A stretch of DNA of 36,561 nucleotides, from contig JAJRSR010000052.1 in the NCBI GenBank assembly GCA_024278695.1, positions 1 to 36,561 on the forward strand. Reading direction: 5' to 3'. A program made the translations under genes and the position numbers. The notes below the pieces were generated by a model. That model made no database searches and was not told the DNA's origin. It was given only the letters and a program-made list of their open reading frames with translations. Source of the DNA: Planctomycetota bacterium (GTDB lineage: Bacteria > Planctomycetota > Phycisphaerae > UBA1845). This document shows, one piece after another, positions 8,894-19,166 of this stretch (position 1 is the first letter of the stretch; each line of letters starts with the position of its first letter).

Positions 8894-9571
8894 ATGGCGG
8901 AAGGCGTATTTGTAGTCATCCCGGCGTATAACGAGTCGGCCTGCATCGCGCAGGTCGCACGGGAGGTGCGCGAGGCTTACCCGAATGTCGTGGTCGTGGA
9001 CGACGGCTCCAGTGACAACACGGCTGAGGCTGCCAAGGCTGGGGCTACCTATGTGTTGCGGCATCCGATCAACCGTGGGCAGGGCGCTGCCCTACAAACC
9101 GGCATCACCTTCGCACTGCAGCGTGGGGCCAGTCATGTCGTGACGTTTGACGCGGACGGCCAGCATCGCGTTGAGGATATCGCGGCGCTGCTCGCGCCGC
9201 TTCGCGCGGGTGAGGCCGAAATTGCGCTTGGGTCGCGGTTTCTTGGCGACGCGGTGGACATGCCTGCGGCGCGTCGGCGTGTGCTCAAGTTGGCCGTACT
9301 GTTTACGCGCGTCGTCAATCGTGTTGAACTGACTGATGCGCATAACGGTTTGCGAGCGTTTACCAGGCGCGCCGCCGAGCGAATCGACATCACACTCGAC
9401 CGTATGGCCCATGCCAGTGAGCTGATCGACCAGGTTCGGCGCAGCGGACTCGCCTATACGGAAATCCCTGTTCAGATACGGTATACGGAGTATTCGCTCG
9501 CCAAGGGGCAGACGTCGCGCGGCGCGTTTCGGATTGTGCTGCACTACATTCTCGGCAGGGTGTTTCAATGA
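8894..9571 (+). CDS. family 2 glycosyltransferase (dolichyl-phosphate mannose synthase-like)
   Basis: A 225-residue GT-A fold enzyme. The N-terminus has 'VVIPAYNESACI', followed by 'VVVVDDGSSDNTAE' (nucleotide-sugar binding), 'NRGQGAALQTGI' and the metal-binding 'FDADGQH'. It then has 'ALGSRFL', a loop with the 'HNGLRAF' acceptor motif and 'EIPVQIRYTEYS' near the end. This is the DPM1/undecaprenyl-phosphate glycosyltransferase type, which transfers a sugar to a polyprenyl phosphate on the cytoplasmic face of the membrane. It lacks its own membrane anchor. The ATG at 8894 is preferred because the protein fold begins right there and GAGGGA is close by; an upstream in-frame ATG at 8861 adds 11 residues. 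It overlaps the next gene by 4 nt. Confidence 0.9.
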   Translation: MAEGVFVVIPAYNESACIAQVAREVREAYPNVVVVDDGSSDNTAEAAKAGATYVLRHPINRGQGAALQTGITFALQRGASHVVTFDADGQHRVEDIAALLAPLRAGEAEIALGSRFLGDAVDMPAARRRVLKLAVLFTRVVNRVELTDAHNGLRAFTRRAAERIDITLDRMAHASELIDQVRRSGLAYTEIPVQIRYTEYSLAKGQTSRGAFRIVLHYILGRVFQ

Positions 9572-9939
9572 GCCTCAACGTTTTTCAGATCATCGCGCTG
9601 GGTGTATTACTTGCGCTTTTCGCTACGACGATCTTCGGTGCGGTGCGTCATTGGCTTGGACGCGGCGAGGCGATCTTGGCGTCGATGGTGTGGATCGCGG
9701 GAATCGTGGCGGTTCTTTGGCCAGAAGCCACGACGAACCTCGCCAGAGCCGTTGGCATTCGTCGTGGGGCGGACTTGCTGCTGTATTGTGGCAGCGTCGT
9801 TGCGATGGTCGGGTTCCTGATGACGTACATTCGCCTACGCCGCCTGCGCCGCGATGTCACATTGCTCACGCGCAACATGGCCATTCGTGACGCGCACATT
9901 AGCGAGCCTACAGCCTCTGGCGACGTGCATACCGACTAA
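9568..9939 (+). CDS. DUF2304 family membrane protein
   Basis: The start codon overlaps the glycosyltransferase stop (ATGA), so the two are translationally coupled. The 123-residue protein has an N-terminal TM helix (about residues 6-25), a second one including 'ASMVWIAGIVAVLWP' and a third at 'DLLLYCGSVVAMVGFLMTYI'. A basic cytoplasmic helix (RLRRLRRDVTLLTR) follows. The 'IRRGADLLLY' stretch is the conserved core of DUF2304 proteins, which commonly accompany polyprenyl-phosphate glycosyltransferases and probably anchor or regulate them. Its stop codon overlaps by 3 nt the stop of the convergent acetyltransferase gene. Confidence 0.85.
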   Translation: MSLNVFQIIALGVLLALFATTIFGAVRHWLGRGEAILASMVWIAGIVAVLWPEATTNLARAVGIRRGADLLLYCGSVVAMVGFLMTYIRLRRLRRDVTLLTRNMAIRDAHISEPTASGDVHTD

Positions 9940-10406
9940 TCACGGTCGCCAAACGCTTCTTCGCATAAGTGGTACTGCGTGACGATCATGCCGAGCCTCT
10001 GATAGGTTTCGATCGCGCGTTCGTTGTCGTGGTGGACATAGAGCCGCAGCCCACAGACGTCCGGGGCACGACGCGCCTCCCTGCGAATGTGCGTATGAAG
10101 CGTCCGGAAAACACCGCACCGGCGAAACTCCGCGTGGACGTACACGCTTTGAATCCACCAGAACCAACCGTCACGCCAGTCGCTCCATTCGCGCGTGATC
10201 ATGGTCTGGCCAGTCACACGCCCGGCAATCTCGGCGAGGTAGTATTGGCAGCGCGACGGGTCACGCAACGCACGATCCACGCCGCGCCCTACGACTCCGG
10301 CATCAAGCAACTTACCCTCGGTCTCTTTTGCCAGCGATAGGTTGAAGGTGACGATGTCCGGCGCATCGTCGATCACGGCCTGTCGAATCACAACGTTGGT
10401 GGGCAC
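9936..10406 (-). CDS. GNAT family N-acetyltransferase
   Basis: A 156-residue acetyl-CoA-dependent acyltransferase. It begins '[18 protein letters not shown]', the usual first strand and helix of the GNAT fold. Motif A is '[20 protein letters not shown]' (R-R-x-G-x-F pyrophosphate loop) and motif B is '[23 protein letters not shown]'. The GTG at 10406 is chosen because AAGGAG lies 6 nt upstream; an in-frame ATG at 10454 has no SD. The substrate is unknown. It is convergent with the DUF2304 gene and divergent from the chaperone cluster, with about 390 nt between the two starts. Confidence 0.88.
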   Translation of the reverse strand: MPTNVVIRQAVIDDAPDIVTFNLSLAKETEGKLLDAGVVGRGVDRALRDPSRCQYYLAEIAGRVTGQTMITREWSDWRDGWFWWIQSVYVHAEFRRCGVFRTLHTHIRREARRAPDVCGLRLYVHHDNERAIETYQRLGMIVTQYHLCEEAFGDRD

Positions 10407-10513
10407 TTCGAGCTCCTTGGTTCCGTTGGGGCGGTGCGGCTCCAAAACACGCATCCTATAGCCCGCGAGCCCGGCGCTCCAACCGGGTTGTCGGATTGGC
10501 CGGCGCTGTCAAA

Positions 10514-10540
10514 TTGGCATAGCGATGAGGATTGTATGAT
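10514..10540 (+). promoter_or_regulatory. candidate sigma-70-type promoter of the chaperone cluster
   Basis: TTGGCA (10514-10519) and TATGAT (10535-10540) each match the sigma-70 consensus at five of six positions. The 15-nt spacer is shorter than ideal. If used, transcription would start near 10547 and leave a leader of about 250 nt before groEL(A). No CIRCE element (TTAGCACTC-N9-GAGTGCTAA) is present anywhere in 10407-10796. Confidence 0.35.
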
Positions 10541-10545
10541 CGTGG

Positions 10546-10560
10546 CTGCCAGGGTGGCAG
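10546..10560. promoter_or_regulatory. palindrome over the predicted transcription start, possible operator
   Basis: CTGCCA-GGG-TGGCAG is a perfect 6-bp inverted repeat beginning 6 nt after the candidate -10 box, where a repressor could block transcription initiation. The regulator is unknown. The same sequence could instead form a hairpin at the very 5' end of the transcript. Confidence 0.3.
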
Positions 10561-10689
10561 GGCATGAACGTCGTCGCAGCATTAGCTGGCGAACGGTAAG
10601 TTGTTGTGTTGGCTTTAGTTATGTCTCGCGAACTTTTCGGCACTTGGTGGACCGGGGATTGCAACAAGGCCAGCCAGCATCCGGTCTGG

Positions 10690-10710
10690 GTTTGCGCCGT
10701 GGGCGCAAGC
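10690..10710 (+). promoter_or_regulatory. hairpin in the groEL(A) leader
   Basis: GTTTGCGCC-GTG-GGCGCAAGC forms a 9-bp stem (one G-U pair) with a 3-nt loop, 86 nt before the groEL(A) ATG. It could be a leader structure affecting mRNA stability or translation. It does not cover the SD, so it does not look like a simple RNA thermometer. No gene is seen in the rest of the 10407-10796 spacer. Confidence 0.3.
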
Positions 10711-10796
10711 GGGTGGCGGGTGATGATACAACAGTGGCTGAACTGGACGAGCCGAACTACGGGCGAACCGTTTTCGCGTACAGAGGAGACGATCAT

Positions 10797-12425
10797 ATGG
10801 CGGTCAAGCAATTGACCTACGACCAGGAGGCTCGACAGAGTTTGCTGGCGGGTGTCGAAAAACTGGCGAGCGCAGTGAAGACCACCCTCGGGCCGCGCGG
10901 GCGAAACGCCGTGCTGGATAAGGGATGGGGCGGACCCACGATCACGAAGGACGGTGCGAGCGTCGCCGAAGAGATTGACCTGGTTGATAAAACCGAGAAC
11001 ATGGGGGCTCAGCTCGCGAAGGAGGCGGCCAGCAAAACCAGCGATGCCGCCGGCGACGGTACCACGACGGCCACCGTGCTCACCGAGGCGATGTTCAAGA
11101 ACGGATTGAAGAACATTGCGGCCGGTGCCGATCCGTTCGCGTTGACGCGTGGTATGGAAGCGGCTGTCTGCAAAGTCGTGGACAAGCTGGAGACGTTGTC
11201 CCGTCCGGTTCGGGTTGGCAAGCGTGACGAGATCGTCAACGTCGCTAAGATTTCGGCTAACAACGACGGCGTCATCGGCAAGCTGCTGGCCGACGCTTTT
11301 GACAAGGTCGGTAAGGACGGCGTGATTACCGTGGAAGAGGGCAAGACCTCCGAGACCGTGATCGATGTCGTCGAGGGGATGCAGTTCGACCGTGGTTTCC
11401 TCTCCCCCCATTTCGTGACAGACCAAAACAACATCACTTGCTACCTGAGCAAGGCGTTTGTGCTGATCCACGAAGAGAAAATCAGCAGCGTGCCTAAGCT
11501 TGTGCCGTTGTTGGAGAAAGTCGCAAAGGCGAAGCGACCGCTTCTCATCATCGCTGAAGATATCGAGGGCGAGGCGTTGGCGACACTGGTTGTCAACAAG
11601 CTTCGCGGCATTATCAACGTCTGTGCCGTGAAGGCACCGGGCTATGGCGATCGCCGCAAGGCGATGCTCGAGGATATCGCGGCGTTGACCGGTGCGACGC
11701 CCATCTTCAAAGACCTTGGTACTGATCTGGAGAAGGCGTCCATCGCCGACCTTGGTCAAGCCAAGAAGATCCACGTAGACGCGAACAACACGACCATCGT
11801 TGAGGGTGCCGGTTCGTCCGATGCCATCAAGTCGCGGATCGCGCAGATCACGATGGAGATCGAAAACTCGACGTCAGATTATGACACCGAAAAACTTCAG
11901 GAGCGCAAAGCCAAGCTCGTGGGCGGTGTGGCTCAGATCAACGTGGGCGCGGCTACCGAGACCGAACTGAAAGAAAAGAAGGCCCGTATCGAAGATGCGC
12001 TGCATGCCACGCGTGCGGCTATCGAAGAGGGCATCGTAGTCGGCGGCGGCGTGGCGTTGGTTCGCTGCATCGAGGCGCTCGACGGTATCAAGCTCAAGGG
12101 CGACGAGAAAACCGGTGCGGCCATCGTGCGTGATTCGCTCTCGGCCCCGCTTCGTCAGATTGCGGATAACGCCGGCTACAACCCCGGTGTTGTGCTGCAC
12201 AAGGTGATGGAAAAGACCGGGTCGTTCGGGTTCAATGCGGATTCCGGTGAGTACGTCGATCTCATGAAGGACGGTGTGATTGACCCGACTAAGGTGACGC
12301 GTTGTGCACTTCAAAACGCCGGCAGTGTCGCTCGAATCCTATTGAGCACGAACGTCTGCATCTCAGATAAGCCGGAAGAAGACGCCGGCGGCGATGAGGG
12401 CATGGGCGAGGATATGGACTACTAA
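10797..12425 (+). CDS. groEL: chaperonin GroEL, copy A
   Basis: A 542-residue 60-kDa chaperonin subunit that folds proteins in an ATP-driven double ring with GroES. The start is set by AGAGGAGA (10782-10789) before the ATG. The open frame extends 121 codons upstream but has no chaperonin sequence there. ATP-site motifs are '[13 protein letters not shown]', '[13 protein letters not shown]' and '[10 protein letters not shown]'. The apical domain has '[15 protein letters not shown]' and '[14 protein letters not shown]', and the C-terminal equatorial part has '[12 protein letters not shown]'. The tail is short, acidic and glycine-rich ([12 protein letters not shown]), not a run of GGM repeats. 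It starts the chaperone cluster, 44 nt ahead of groES. Confidence 0.96.
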   Translation: MAVKQLTYDQEARQSLLAGVEKLASAVKTTLGPRGRNAVLDKGWGGPTITKDGASVAEEIDLVDKTENMGAQLAKEAASKTSDAAGDGTTTATVLTEAMFKNGLKNIAAGADPFALTRGMEAAVCKVVDKLETLSRPVRVGKRDEIVNVAKISANNDGVIGKLLADAFDKVGKDGVITVEEGKTSETVIDVVEGMQFDRGFLSPHFVTDQNNITCYLSKAFVLIHEEKISSVPKLVPLLEKVAKAKRPLLIIAEDIEGEALATLVVNKLRGIINVCAVKAPGYGDRRKAMLEDIAALTGATPIFKDLGTDLEKASIADLGQAKKIHVDANNTTIVEGAGSSDAIKSRIAQITMEIENSTSDYDTEKLQERKAKLVGGVAQINVGAATETELKEKKARIEDALHATRAAIEEGIVVGGGVALVRCIEALDGIKLKGDEKTGAAIVRDSLSAPLRQIADNAGYNPGVVLHKVMEKTGSFGFNADSGEYVDLMKDGVIDPTKVTRCALQNAGSVARILLSTNVCISDKPEEDAGGDEGMGEDMDY

Positions 12426-12469
12426 GGCGCGATACCGATTCGCACCCTTTGATGGAGATACGAACCAAG

Positions 12470-14492
<2,023 letters not shown>

Positions 14493-14558
14493 GTATCGGT
14501 GTACAGTTGGTTGATCGTTAAGACGCGGTGGGAATGCCGTGGATAAGATGTCGCGGAA

Positions 14559-14586
14559 AGAGGGCGGGCCAACGTGCCCGCCTTCT
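14559..14586 (+). terminator. GC-rich hairpin between groEL(B) and dnaJ
   Basis: GGCGGGC (14563-14569) pairs with GCCCGCC (14576-14582) across a 6-nt loop, and AGAG/TTCT extends it to 11 bp with one G-U pair. It lies 70 nt after groEL(B) in the 176-nt spacer. The following bases are TTCTGTCC, not a true T-run. It may be an attenuating terminator or an mRNA processing site separating the groEL part from dnaJ-grpE. Confidence 0.35.
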
Positions 14587-14668
14587 GTCCATTGTAGCTT
14601 GGGCGGCGGTGTTGCGCATCCAACAATGAGGCGTCCAGCGGTACGCGATGTTTGGTTGAGGATTCAAC

Positions 14669-15796
14669 GTGAGCGGCGCGAAGCGAGATTATTACGAAGT
14701 GCTCGGTGTTGCGAGAGACGCTACGTCGGAGCAAATCAAGAAGGCCTACCGCCGGCTTGCGCACAAGTACCACCCCGATCGTAATAATGACGCCGACGCC
14801 GAGGTGAATTTCAAATCCGCGGCCGAGGCGTACGAGGTGCTCGCGGATTCTACGAAGCGCCAACGCTACGATCAGTTTGGTCACGCCGGGCTAAGCGGTG
14901 CGGGCGTTCATGATTTCTCGCACATGGGCACCGATGATATCTTCTCGATGTTCACGGATATTTTCGGTGGTGGCGGTGGCGGTGGGCGACGGCGCACGCG
15001 TGGTGCCGACTTGCAGACGCAGGTTGAGATATCCATGTATGAGGTGCTCACCGGTGCGGAGCGGTCGATCGAGTTTGCCCGGGAAGACCTCTGCGACGGT
15101 TGCCGGGGAAGCGGGGCCGCGCCTGGGTCACAGCAGAAAACCTGTTCTACATGCGGCGGGTACGGGCAGGTGGAGCAGACCGGCGGGTTGGGCTCGCTGT
15201 TTGGTCGCGTGATAACGGCTTGCCCGCATTGTAAGGGGCGCGGCTCGACAGTTGTGACGCCGTGCCACGGCTGTCGCGGCACGGGACGCGTGATGAAGGA
15301 GCGGATCGTGACCGCTCAAATCCCCGCAGGTATTCACGACGGGCAGGCGATTCGCGTGCAGGGTGAGGGCGAGCCGAACGCCGACGGCACGTCGCGCGGG
15401 GATCTTCACTGCTATGTTCGCGTCAAGGAGCATACGTTCCTCAAGCGTCACAACAACGATCTGGTCTGCGAGATGCCCATCAGCTTCACGCAGGCGGCGC
15501 TCGGTGCCACGGTCGAGGCACCGACGCTCGAAGGCAAGGCCGAGCTGAAAATCCCACCCGGCACGCAGCATGGGCAGGTGTTTCGGCTAAGCGGGATGGG
15601 CATGCCGGACCTTCGCACGCGGCGGCGCGGGCATGAGTTGGTTCAGGTGCTCATCGAGATTCCTAGGAAACTCAACAAGAATCAAAAGACGCTCCTGCGA
15701 GAGTTCGCCAACACGGAGGACAAGTCTGTGCTTCCGGAGTCGACGGGGTTCTTCGACAAGCTGGTCAACTACATCAGCGGTGCGGCAGAGCGGTAG
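14669..15796 (+). CDS. dnaJ: co-chaperone DnaJ (Hsp40)
   Basis: A full type-I DnaJ of 375 residues that stimulates the DnaK ATPase and delivers substrates. The J domain has H35-P36-D37. The G/F-like linker is a run of glycines around residues 100-106. The zinc-binding domain has four CxxCxGxG repeats: C142/C145, C159/C162, C185/C188 and C199/C202. The C-terminal substrate-binding beta-domains follow, with 'VQGEGEPNADGTSRGDLHC' and 'FRLSGMGMPDLR'. It starts at GTG 14669 with GAGGA 6 nt upstream. The order dnaJ-grpE without dnaK is unusual; the partner Hsp70 must be encoded elsewhere. Confidence 0.96.
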   Translation: MSGAKRDYYEVLGVARDATSEQIKKAYRRLAHKYHPDRNNDADAEVNFKSAAEAYEVLADSTKRQRYDQFGHAGLSGAGVHDFSHMGTDDIFSMFTDIFGGGGGGGRRRTRGADLQTQVEISMYEVLTGAERSIEFAREDLCDGCRGSGAAPGSQQKTCSTCGGYGQVEQTGGLGSLFGRVITACPHCKGRGSTVVTPCHGCRGTGRVMKERIVTAQIPAGIHDGQAIRVQGEGEPNADGTSRGDLHCYVRVKEHTFLKRHNNDLVCEMPISFTQAALGATVEAPTLEGKAELKIPPGTQHGQVFRLSGMGMPDLRTRRRGHELVQVLIEIPRKLNKNQKTLLREFANTEDKSVLPESTGFFDKLVNYISGAAER

Positions 15797-15819
15797 TGTG
15801 GGGAGGGTGTTGAGACGTC

Positions 15820-16443
15820 ATGAAGAAAACCAAGGTGAAAAAGAATCAATCGCGGGATGACGTCATCGACGCGGAACCGGCGGTGGCTGATTCCAGCTCA
15901 TCGGATCAGGTGATGGCGGGGCAGGTGACGGAGTCGTCTTCAGAGGAAGCAACAGGGCCGGTGGATCCGCTCGTGGCCCTTCAGGAACGCGTGGCCTCGC
16001 TCGAGGACGCGTTGGTTCGCGCCAAGGCTGATTATCAAAACCTTCAGCGCCGGTCGGCCACGCAGCAGGCTGACGCGGTTCGTTACGCCAACGCTGACAT
16101 GATGAAGTCGCTCATTGTGGTGGCCGATGATTTCGACCGGGCGCTGGCTGCCAACGAAATCGCTGAAGACTCCGCCGCGCTGGCGGCCGGCATGAAGCTC
16201 GTTCATGATAACTTAATCAAAGCGCTTCGTGATCACGGGCTGGAGTATGTGCCGGCCTTGCACCAGCCGTTTGACCCCGCGCAGCATGAGGCGCTGTTGC
16301 AACAGCCGACCGACGCGCACGAGCCGGGTACCGTGGTTGAGGAGGTGGCCAAGGGCTACCGGCTGCGTGACCGTGTCATTCGCCCGGCGAAGGTAGTGGT
16401 GTCCAAGGCGAAGGACGTTGATCCTGAGGCGGGCGACGCGTAG
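15820..16443 (+). CDS. grpE: nucleotide exchange factor GrpE
   Basis: A 207-residue GrpE, which releases ADP from DnaK. The first ~45 residues are a charged, low-complexity leader (many D/E/S). A long helical, coiled-coil region follows ('ALQERVASLEDALVRAKADY' then 'NLQRRSATQQADAVRYAN'). The C-terminal beta-domain has the family signature 'HQPFDPAQHEAL' and 'GTVVEEVAKGYRLRDRVIRPAKVVVS'. The ATG is 23 nt after the dnaJ stop, so the pair is almost certainly co-transcribed. Confidence 0.95.
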   Translation: MKKTKVKKNQSRDDVIDAEPAVADSSSSDQVMAGQVTESSSEEATGPVDPLVALQERVASLEDALVRAKADYQNLQRRSATQQADAVRYANADMMKSLIVVADDFDRALAANEIAEDSAALAAGMKLVHDNLIKALRDHGLEYVPALHQPFDPAQHEALLQQPTDAHEPGTVVEEVAKGYRLRDRVIRPAKVVVSKAKDVDPEAGDA

Positions 16444-16507
16444 ATGAATTGACCGCAGGCCGGGACCAAACCGGCTGCGCGAAACGCTGAATCGGAGGAT
16501 GTTGGCG

Positions 16508-16876
16508 ATGCCGACGTATGAATATGAATGCGTAGTGTGTGAGGCGGTCGTTGAGATCGTTCAACCCATTACGGCAAGCGCGTTGCGGCGGCTACGCAAG
16601 AACGATCCGAAACCGTGCGATTGCAACGCCGGTGTGCGACGGCGCATCGGAACCGGTGCGGGCGTGATCTTCAAGGGCTCGGGCTTTTACGAGACCGACT
16701 ACCGCAGCGAATCCTACAAGAAGGAAGCGAAAGCCGACAAAGAGGCCGCGACCAAGAGCACGGAATCTTCTGACAAAACATCATCTTCGGATAAGGCCGC
16801 CAAGAGCGACAAGAAGGAAACCAAAACCGCAGCCAAGACAGAACCCAAGACGACTGCGAAGAAGAAGTCGAAGTAG
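16508..16876 (+). CDS. FmdB-like zinc-ribbon protein with Lys-rich tail
   Basis: A 122-residue protein opening with MPTYEYEC, the classical FmdB/putative regulatory zinc-ribbon start. The first zinc pair is C8/C11. The second pair is C37/C39 (PCDC), one residue closer than the usual CxxC. The conserved 'GAGVIFKGSGFYETDYR' follows. From about residue 75 the chain is a Lys/Ser/Thr/Ala low-complexity tail, probably disordered and nucleic-acid or ribosome attracted. GGAGG (16494-16498) lies 9 nt before ATG 16508, which decides against the in-frame ATG at 16499. The role is unknown. It sits 64 nt after grpE. Confidence 0.85.
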   Translation: MPTYEYECVVCEAVVEIVQPITASALRRLRKNDPKPCDCNAGVRRRIGTGAGVIFKGSGFYETDYRSESYKKEAKADKEAATKSTESSDKTSSSDKAAKSDKKETKTAAKTEPKTTAKKKSK

Positions 16877-17046
16877 GTTGAAATATCGAGTAGGAAGAAG
16901 GTTGACATAGCGAAACCCGGTGCGGGAGATGCGCTGAATCGGATCTACGGTCGGATCATTGACCCGGCATGACCAGCTTCTTCAAACCGGGCACGTTCCC
17001 ATGTTGCAGGACGTGGCCTTCAATCATCCAAGCACCCGAACCGACC

Positions 17047-17244
17047 ATGCCCACCTTTGAATGCCCAACCTGCGACAAAACCCACACCGTCGCCAAACGC
17101 GAGGACGCGCCGCACCGCCCGTTCTGCTGCAAACGCTGTAAGATGATCGACCTGGGCAAATGGTTGGACGGCAGCTACGTCGTTAGTGAACCCATAGATC
17201 CGGAAACGCTGGAAAACCTGGACGAGCAAGCCGATACGCCGTAG
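17047..17244 (+). CDS. yacG: DNA gyrase inhibitor YacG-type zinc protein
   Basis: A 65-residue zinc-finger protein with C6-x2-C9 and C27-x3-C31 and the family signature '[20 protein letters not shown]'. YacG binds GyrB and inhibits gyrase in E. coli; that activity is presumed here by homology only. The acidic C-terminal tail is normal for the family. The open frame extends to 16969, but the zinc fold starts at MPTFECPTC, so ATG 17047 is preferred although no SD precedes it. The 170-nt upstream spacer has an isolated TTGACA (16902-16907) with no good -10. Confidence 0.88.
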   Translation: MPTFECPTCDKTHTVAKREDAPHRPFCCKRCKMIDLGKWLDGSYVVSEPIDPETLENLDEQADTP

Positions 17245-17423
17245 TTCATGCCGGTAGATTCGCCGTAGCCATCACGCCCCGCAGGCCGTTACCCGGTAGC
17301 GGGTACATTGCTGATGTCTTCATCGGCCACCGCTAGGCAGAAGACGCTCTGCACGGTCACGCGAGTGTGAGCCATGCCACCCCGACCGGTTTCGGTCGTC
17401 GCACGAGCTTCGTAACACGGTCC

Positions 17424-17461
17424 GTGCCCCACCCTTCGGGAGTACCCGAAGAGTGGGGCAC
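17424..17461. repeat. 17-bp near-perfect hairpin, REP/MITE-like
   Basis: GTGCCCCACCCTTCGGG (17424-17440) and its complement CCCGAAGAGTGGGGCAC (17445-17461) form a stem with one mismatch (C17433 against A17452) and an AGTA loop. No T-run follows on either strand. Its length and near-perfect symmetry suggest a dispersed palindromic repeat or a bidirectional terminator. Confidence 0.6.
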
Positions 17462-17475
17462 CCGCGTAAGAGGGT

Positions 17476-17527
17476 GATCGCCTGACAACGTGAGCGTAGC
17501 AGTCGTTTCAGATGGTGTCAGGCGATC
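17476..17527. repeat. 12-bp perfect inverted repeat with 28-nt spacer
   Basis: GATCGCCTGACA (17476-17487) is repeated in inverse as TGTCAGGCGATC (17516-17527). It lies 14 nt beyond the 17-bp hairpin. The two together could be parts of one small element. Confidence 0.5.
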
Positions 17528-17621
17528 AAGAAAAACGGCGGGCAATGTCCTCCCTACATGATGTTGCGCTCCATCAGGGAATGCTGGTAGGGTCTGAGGA
17601 TGGCGGGGCCGCCGTGTGATG

Positions 17622-19112
17622 CTACCGACCGTCCACCTTGCGGACTAACGCTGCGCAGAACTCGTCCTGGATCTTGCGGTAGGGGGTGCTGGGGCCGGTG
17701 TAGCCGTTGAACATGATTGAGAACGCGAAGCGGGGTCGTGCGGCGTCCATGATATATCCGGTGAGCACGCAGATGCCGCGCATCGTTCCCGTCTTGGCAA
17801 AAACCCGATTCGGATAGCGCTTGAGGCGTTTTCGTAACTTGCCGTCGATGCCGCCGATAGATAGGTTTTCACGAAATTGCGTGGACCATCGCTGGTTGTT
17901 TATCCATGCAAGTGTGGCCACCTGTTGCCGGGCGGTGCAGCGGTTGTCCCGGCTTAGCCCGGAGCCATCGGCCAGGTGAAAACCATCCAGGTTTGTGCCA
18001 ACGCGTGGCATCATGGCGGTCACCGCGAGCGCTCCGCTCGGCCATGTTCCGACGGGTGCGGTTTGCCCCGTCCGCCGCGACCAAGCGTAGCCGGCGCGTT
18101 TCAGCAGCGCCTCGGCGAAGACGTTTTGGCTGTCCTTGCCGCACCGGTTGAGCACGTCGTTAAGGGGGGTGCGGCGTGTGGCCAGCGGGACGATGTGCTG
18201 CGGTACGGAGCCGTCATCCTGACGTACGCGTTGGCGCTGGGTGGTGCCGCTAAACGTGACGCCTTGCCTGGTGAAGATGGAACGCAGCGTATCGGCGAAA
18301 AGCAGGCCGGGATCCGGAAAAGAGACCGGTCCGAACGGCCAACGCTTGGGGCAGTTGCCGCTCACACGGTAAGTGTGGCTATCAAACACATGATGCAGCA
18401 CCGGGTTCCCGGAGCCGCCGGACTTTGCCTTGTTGATGACGCGAATGGCCGGTGCGACCGGCGTGACTTCTACGAGGGGCGGTGTGCCGCGCACCTGGGG
18501 GACGAGGGTGATGTCTACGCAATTGTCGTTGAAGTTTAGCGCGCCCACCGGTGCGGCGTACCACTTGCCGAGGTCGCCCGCTTCCCACGATGGGTGCAGA
18601 AACTCACCGTCGAAGATGGATTCGTCGATAATCAGGTTGCCGGGGATGTTGGATGTGCCGCTTTCTCGAAGGATCGCGGCCCACCGCTCGAACACGGTAT
18701 AGACGGACGCTCCCCGGCGGCTGGTTAGCTTTTCGTCGCCGATGGCGGGATCGCCGTCACCGAAAACGAAGAGGTCGATGCCGTCCGTGCCGAGGATCGT
18801 TTCAAACGCAAAACCTGAGCCCAGTTCTTCGATAGCGATGGCCATCGCGAAGATCTTCATCGTGCTCGCGGGGATTAGCGGGTTGTTTTCGTTGAGAGAA
18901 AACACCGTCTCGCCGGACGCCAGATCAACAACACATGCGCTGACTGAAGTCCTGCTGTGCGGTACTTGGGCGAGGACATTACGAAGCCGCTGGGGCAGAC
19001 CGGCGTGAAGCGAAGCCGCAGAAGACAAGAGGAAAAGAACCATAACGCCGAGCAGCTCGCGACGTCGTGACTGCGCGAGCGCGAGCGACTGCCATGCCAT
19101 CAGTGCCTTCAT
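17622..19112 (-). CDS. dacB: D-alanyl-D-alanine carboxypeptidase/endopeptidase, PBP4 (S13) family
   Basis: A 496-residue penicillin-binding protein that trims or cleaves peptidoglycan peptide cross-links in the periplasm. A signal peptide covers about residues 20-37 (hydrophobic 'LLGVMVLFLLSSAASLHA'). The three active-site motifs are S83-T-M-K86 (SxxK), S328-Q-N330 (SxN) and K440-T-G442 (KTG). The long insertion between the first and second motifs is characteristic of the S13 family. ATG 19112 is reported; ATG 19100, with AAGG 5 nt upstream, is an equally good start four residues later. Presence of PBP4 implies peptidoglycan in this organism. Its 3' end faces yacG. Confidence 0.92.
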   Translation of the reverse strand: MKALMAWQSLALAQSRRRELLGVMVLFLLSSAASLHAGLPQRLRNVLAQVPHSRTSVSACVVDLASGETVFSLNENNPLIPASTMKIFAMAIAIEELGSGFAFETILGTDGIDLFVFGDGDPAIGDEKLTSRRGASVYTVFERWAAILRESGTSNIPGNLIIDESIFDGEFLHPSWEAGDLGKWYAAPVGALNFNDNCVDITLVPQVRGTPPLVEVTPVAPAIRVINKAKSGGSGNPVLHHVFDSHTYRVSGNCPKRWPFGPVSFPDPGLLFADTLRSIFTRQGVTFSGTTQRQRVRQDDGSVPQHIVPLATRRTPLNDVLNRCGKDSQNVFAEALLKRAGYAWSRRTGQTAPVGTWPSGALAVTAMMPRVGTNLDGFHLADGSGLSRDNRCTARQQVATLAWINNQRWSTQFRENLSIGGIDGKLRKRLKRYPNRVFAKTGTMRGICVLTGYIMDAARPRFAFSIMFNGYTGPSTPYRKIQDEFCAALVRKVDGR

Positions 19113-19166
19113 CGAGAGCGATCATACGCAAGACTGGTTGCTTTTCCAATAGCCAACGCACTTGGA

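Larger units (their letters stand above)
17245..17621. other. hairpin-rich convergent intergenic region
   Basis: No gene is seen in these 377 nt between the 3' ends of yacG (+) and the carboxypeptidase gene (-). The region contains a small GACCG-GTTT-CGGTC stem (17384-17397), a 17-bp hairpin (17424-17461) and a second 12-bp inverted repeat (17476-17527). This density of stems suggests a transcription-termination zone or a mobile repeat element. Confidence 0.6.

Noticed and set aside
10434-10796. In-frame upstream extension of groEL(A) by 121 codons
   Set aside because: The extension shows no chaperonin sequence; a strong SD and the family N-terminus fix the start at 10797, and the extension lies where promoter and leader are expected.
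10509-11774. A 421-codon open frame on the minus strand opposite groEL(A)
   Set aside because: It is antisense to a certain gene; long antisense frames are expected in GC-rich DNA and the translation matches no family.
16902-16930. Perfect TTGACA before yacG as a promoter
   Set aside because: No acceptable -10 is found 15-19 nt downstream.
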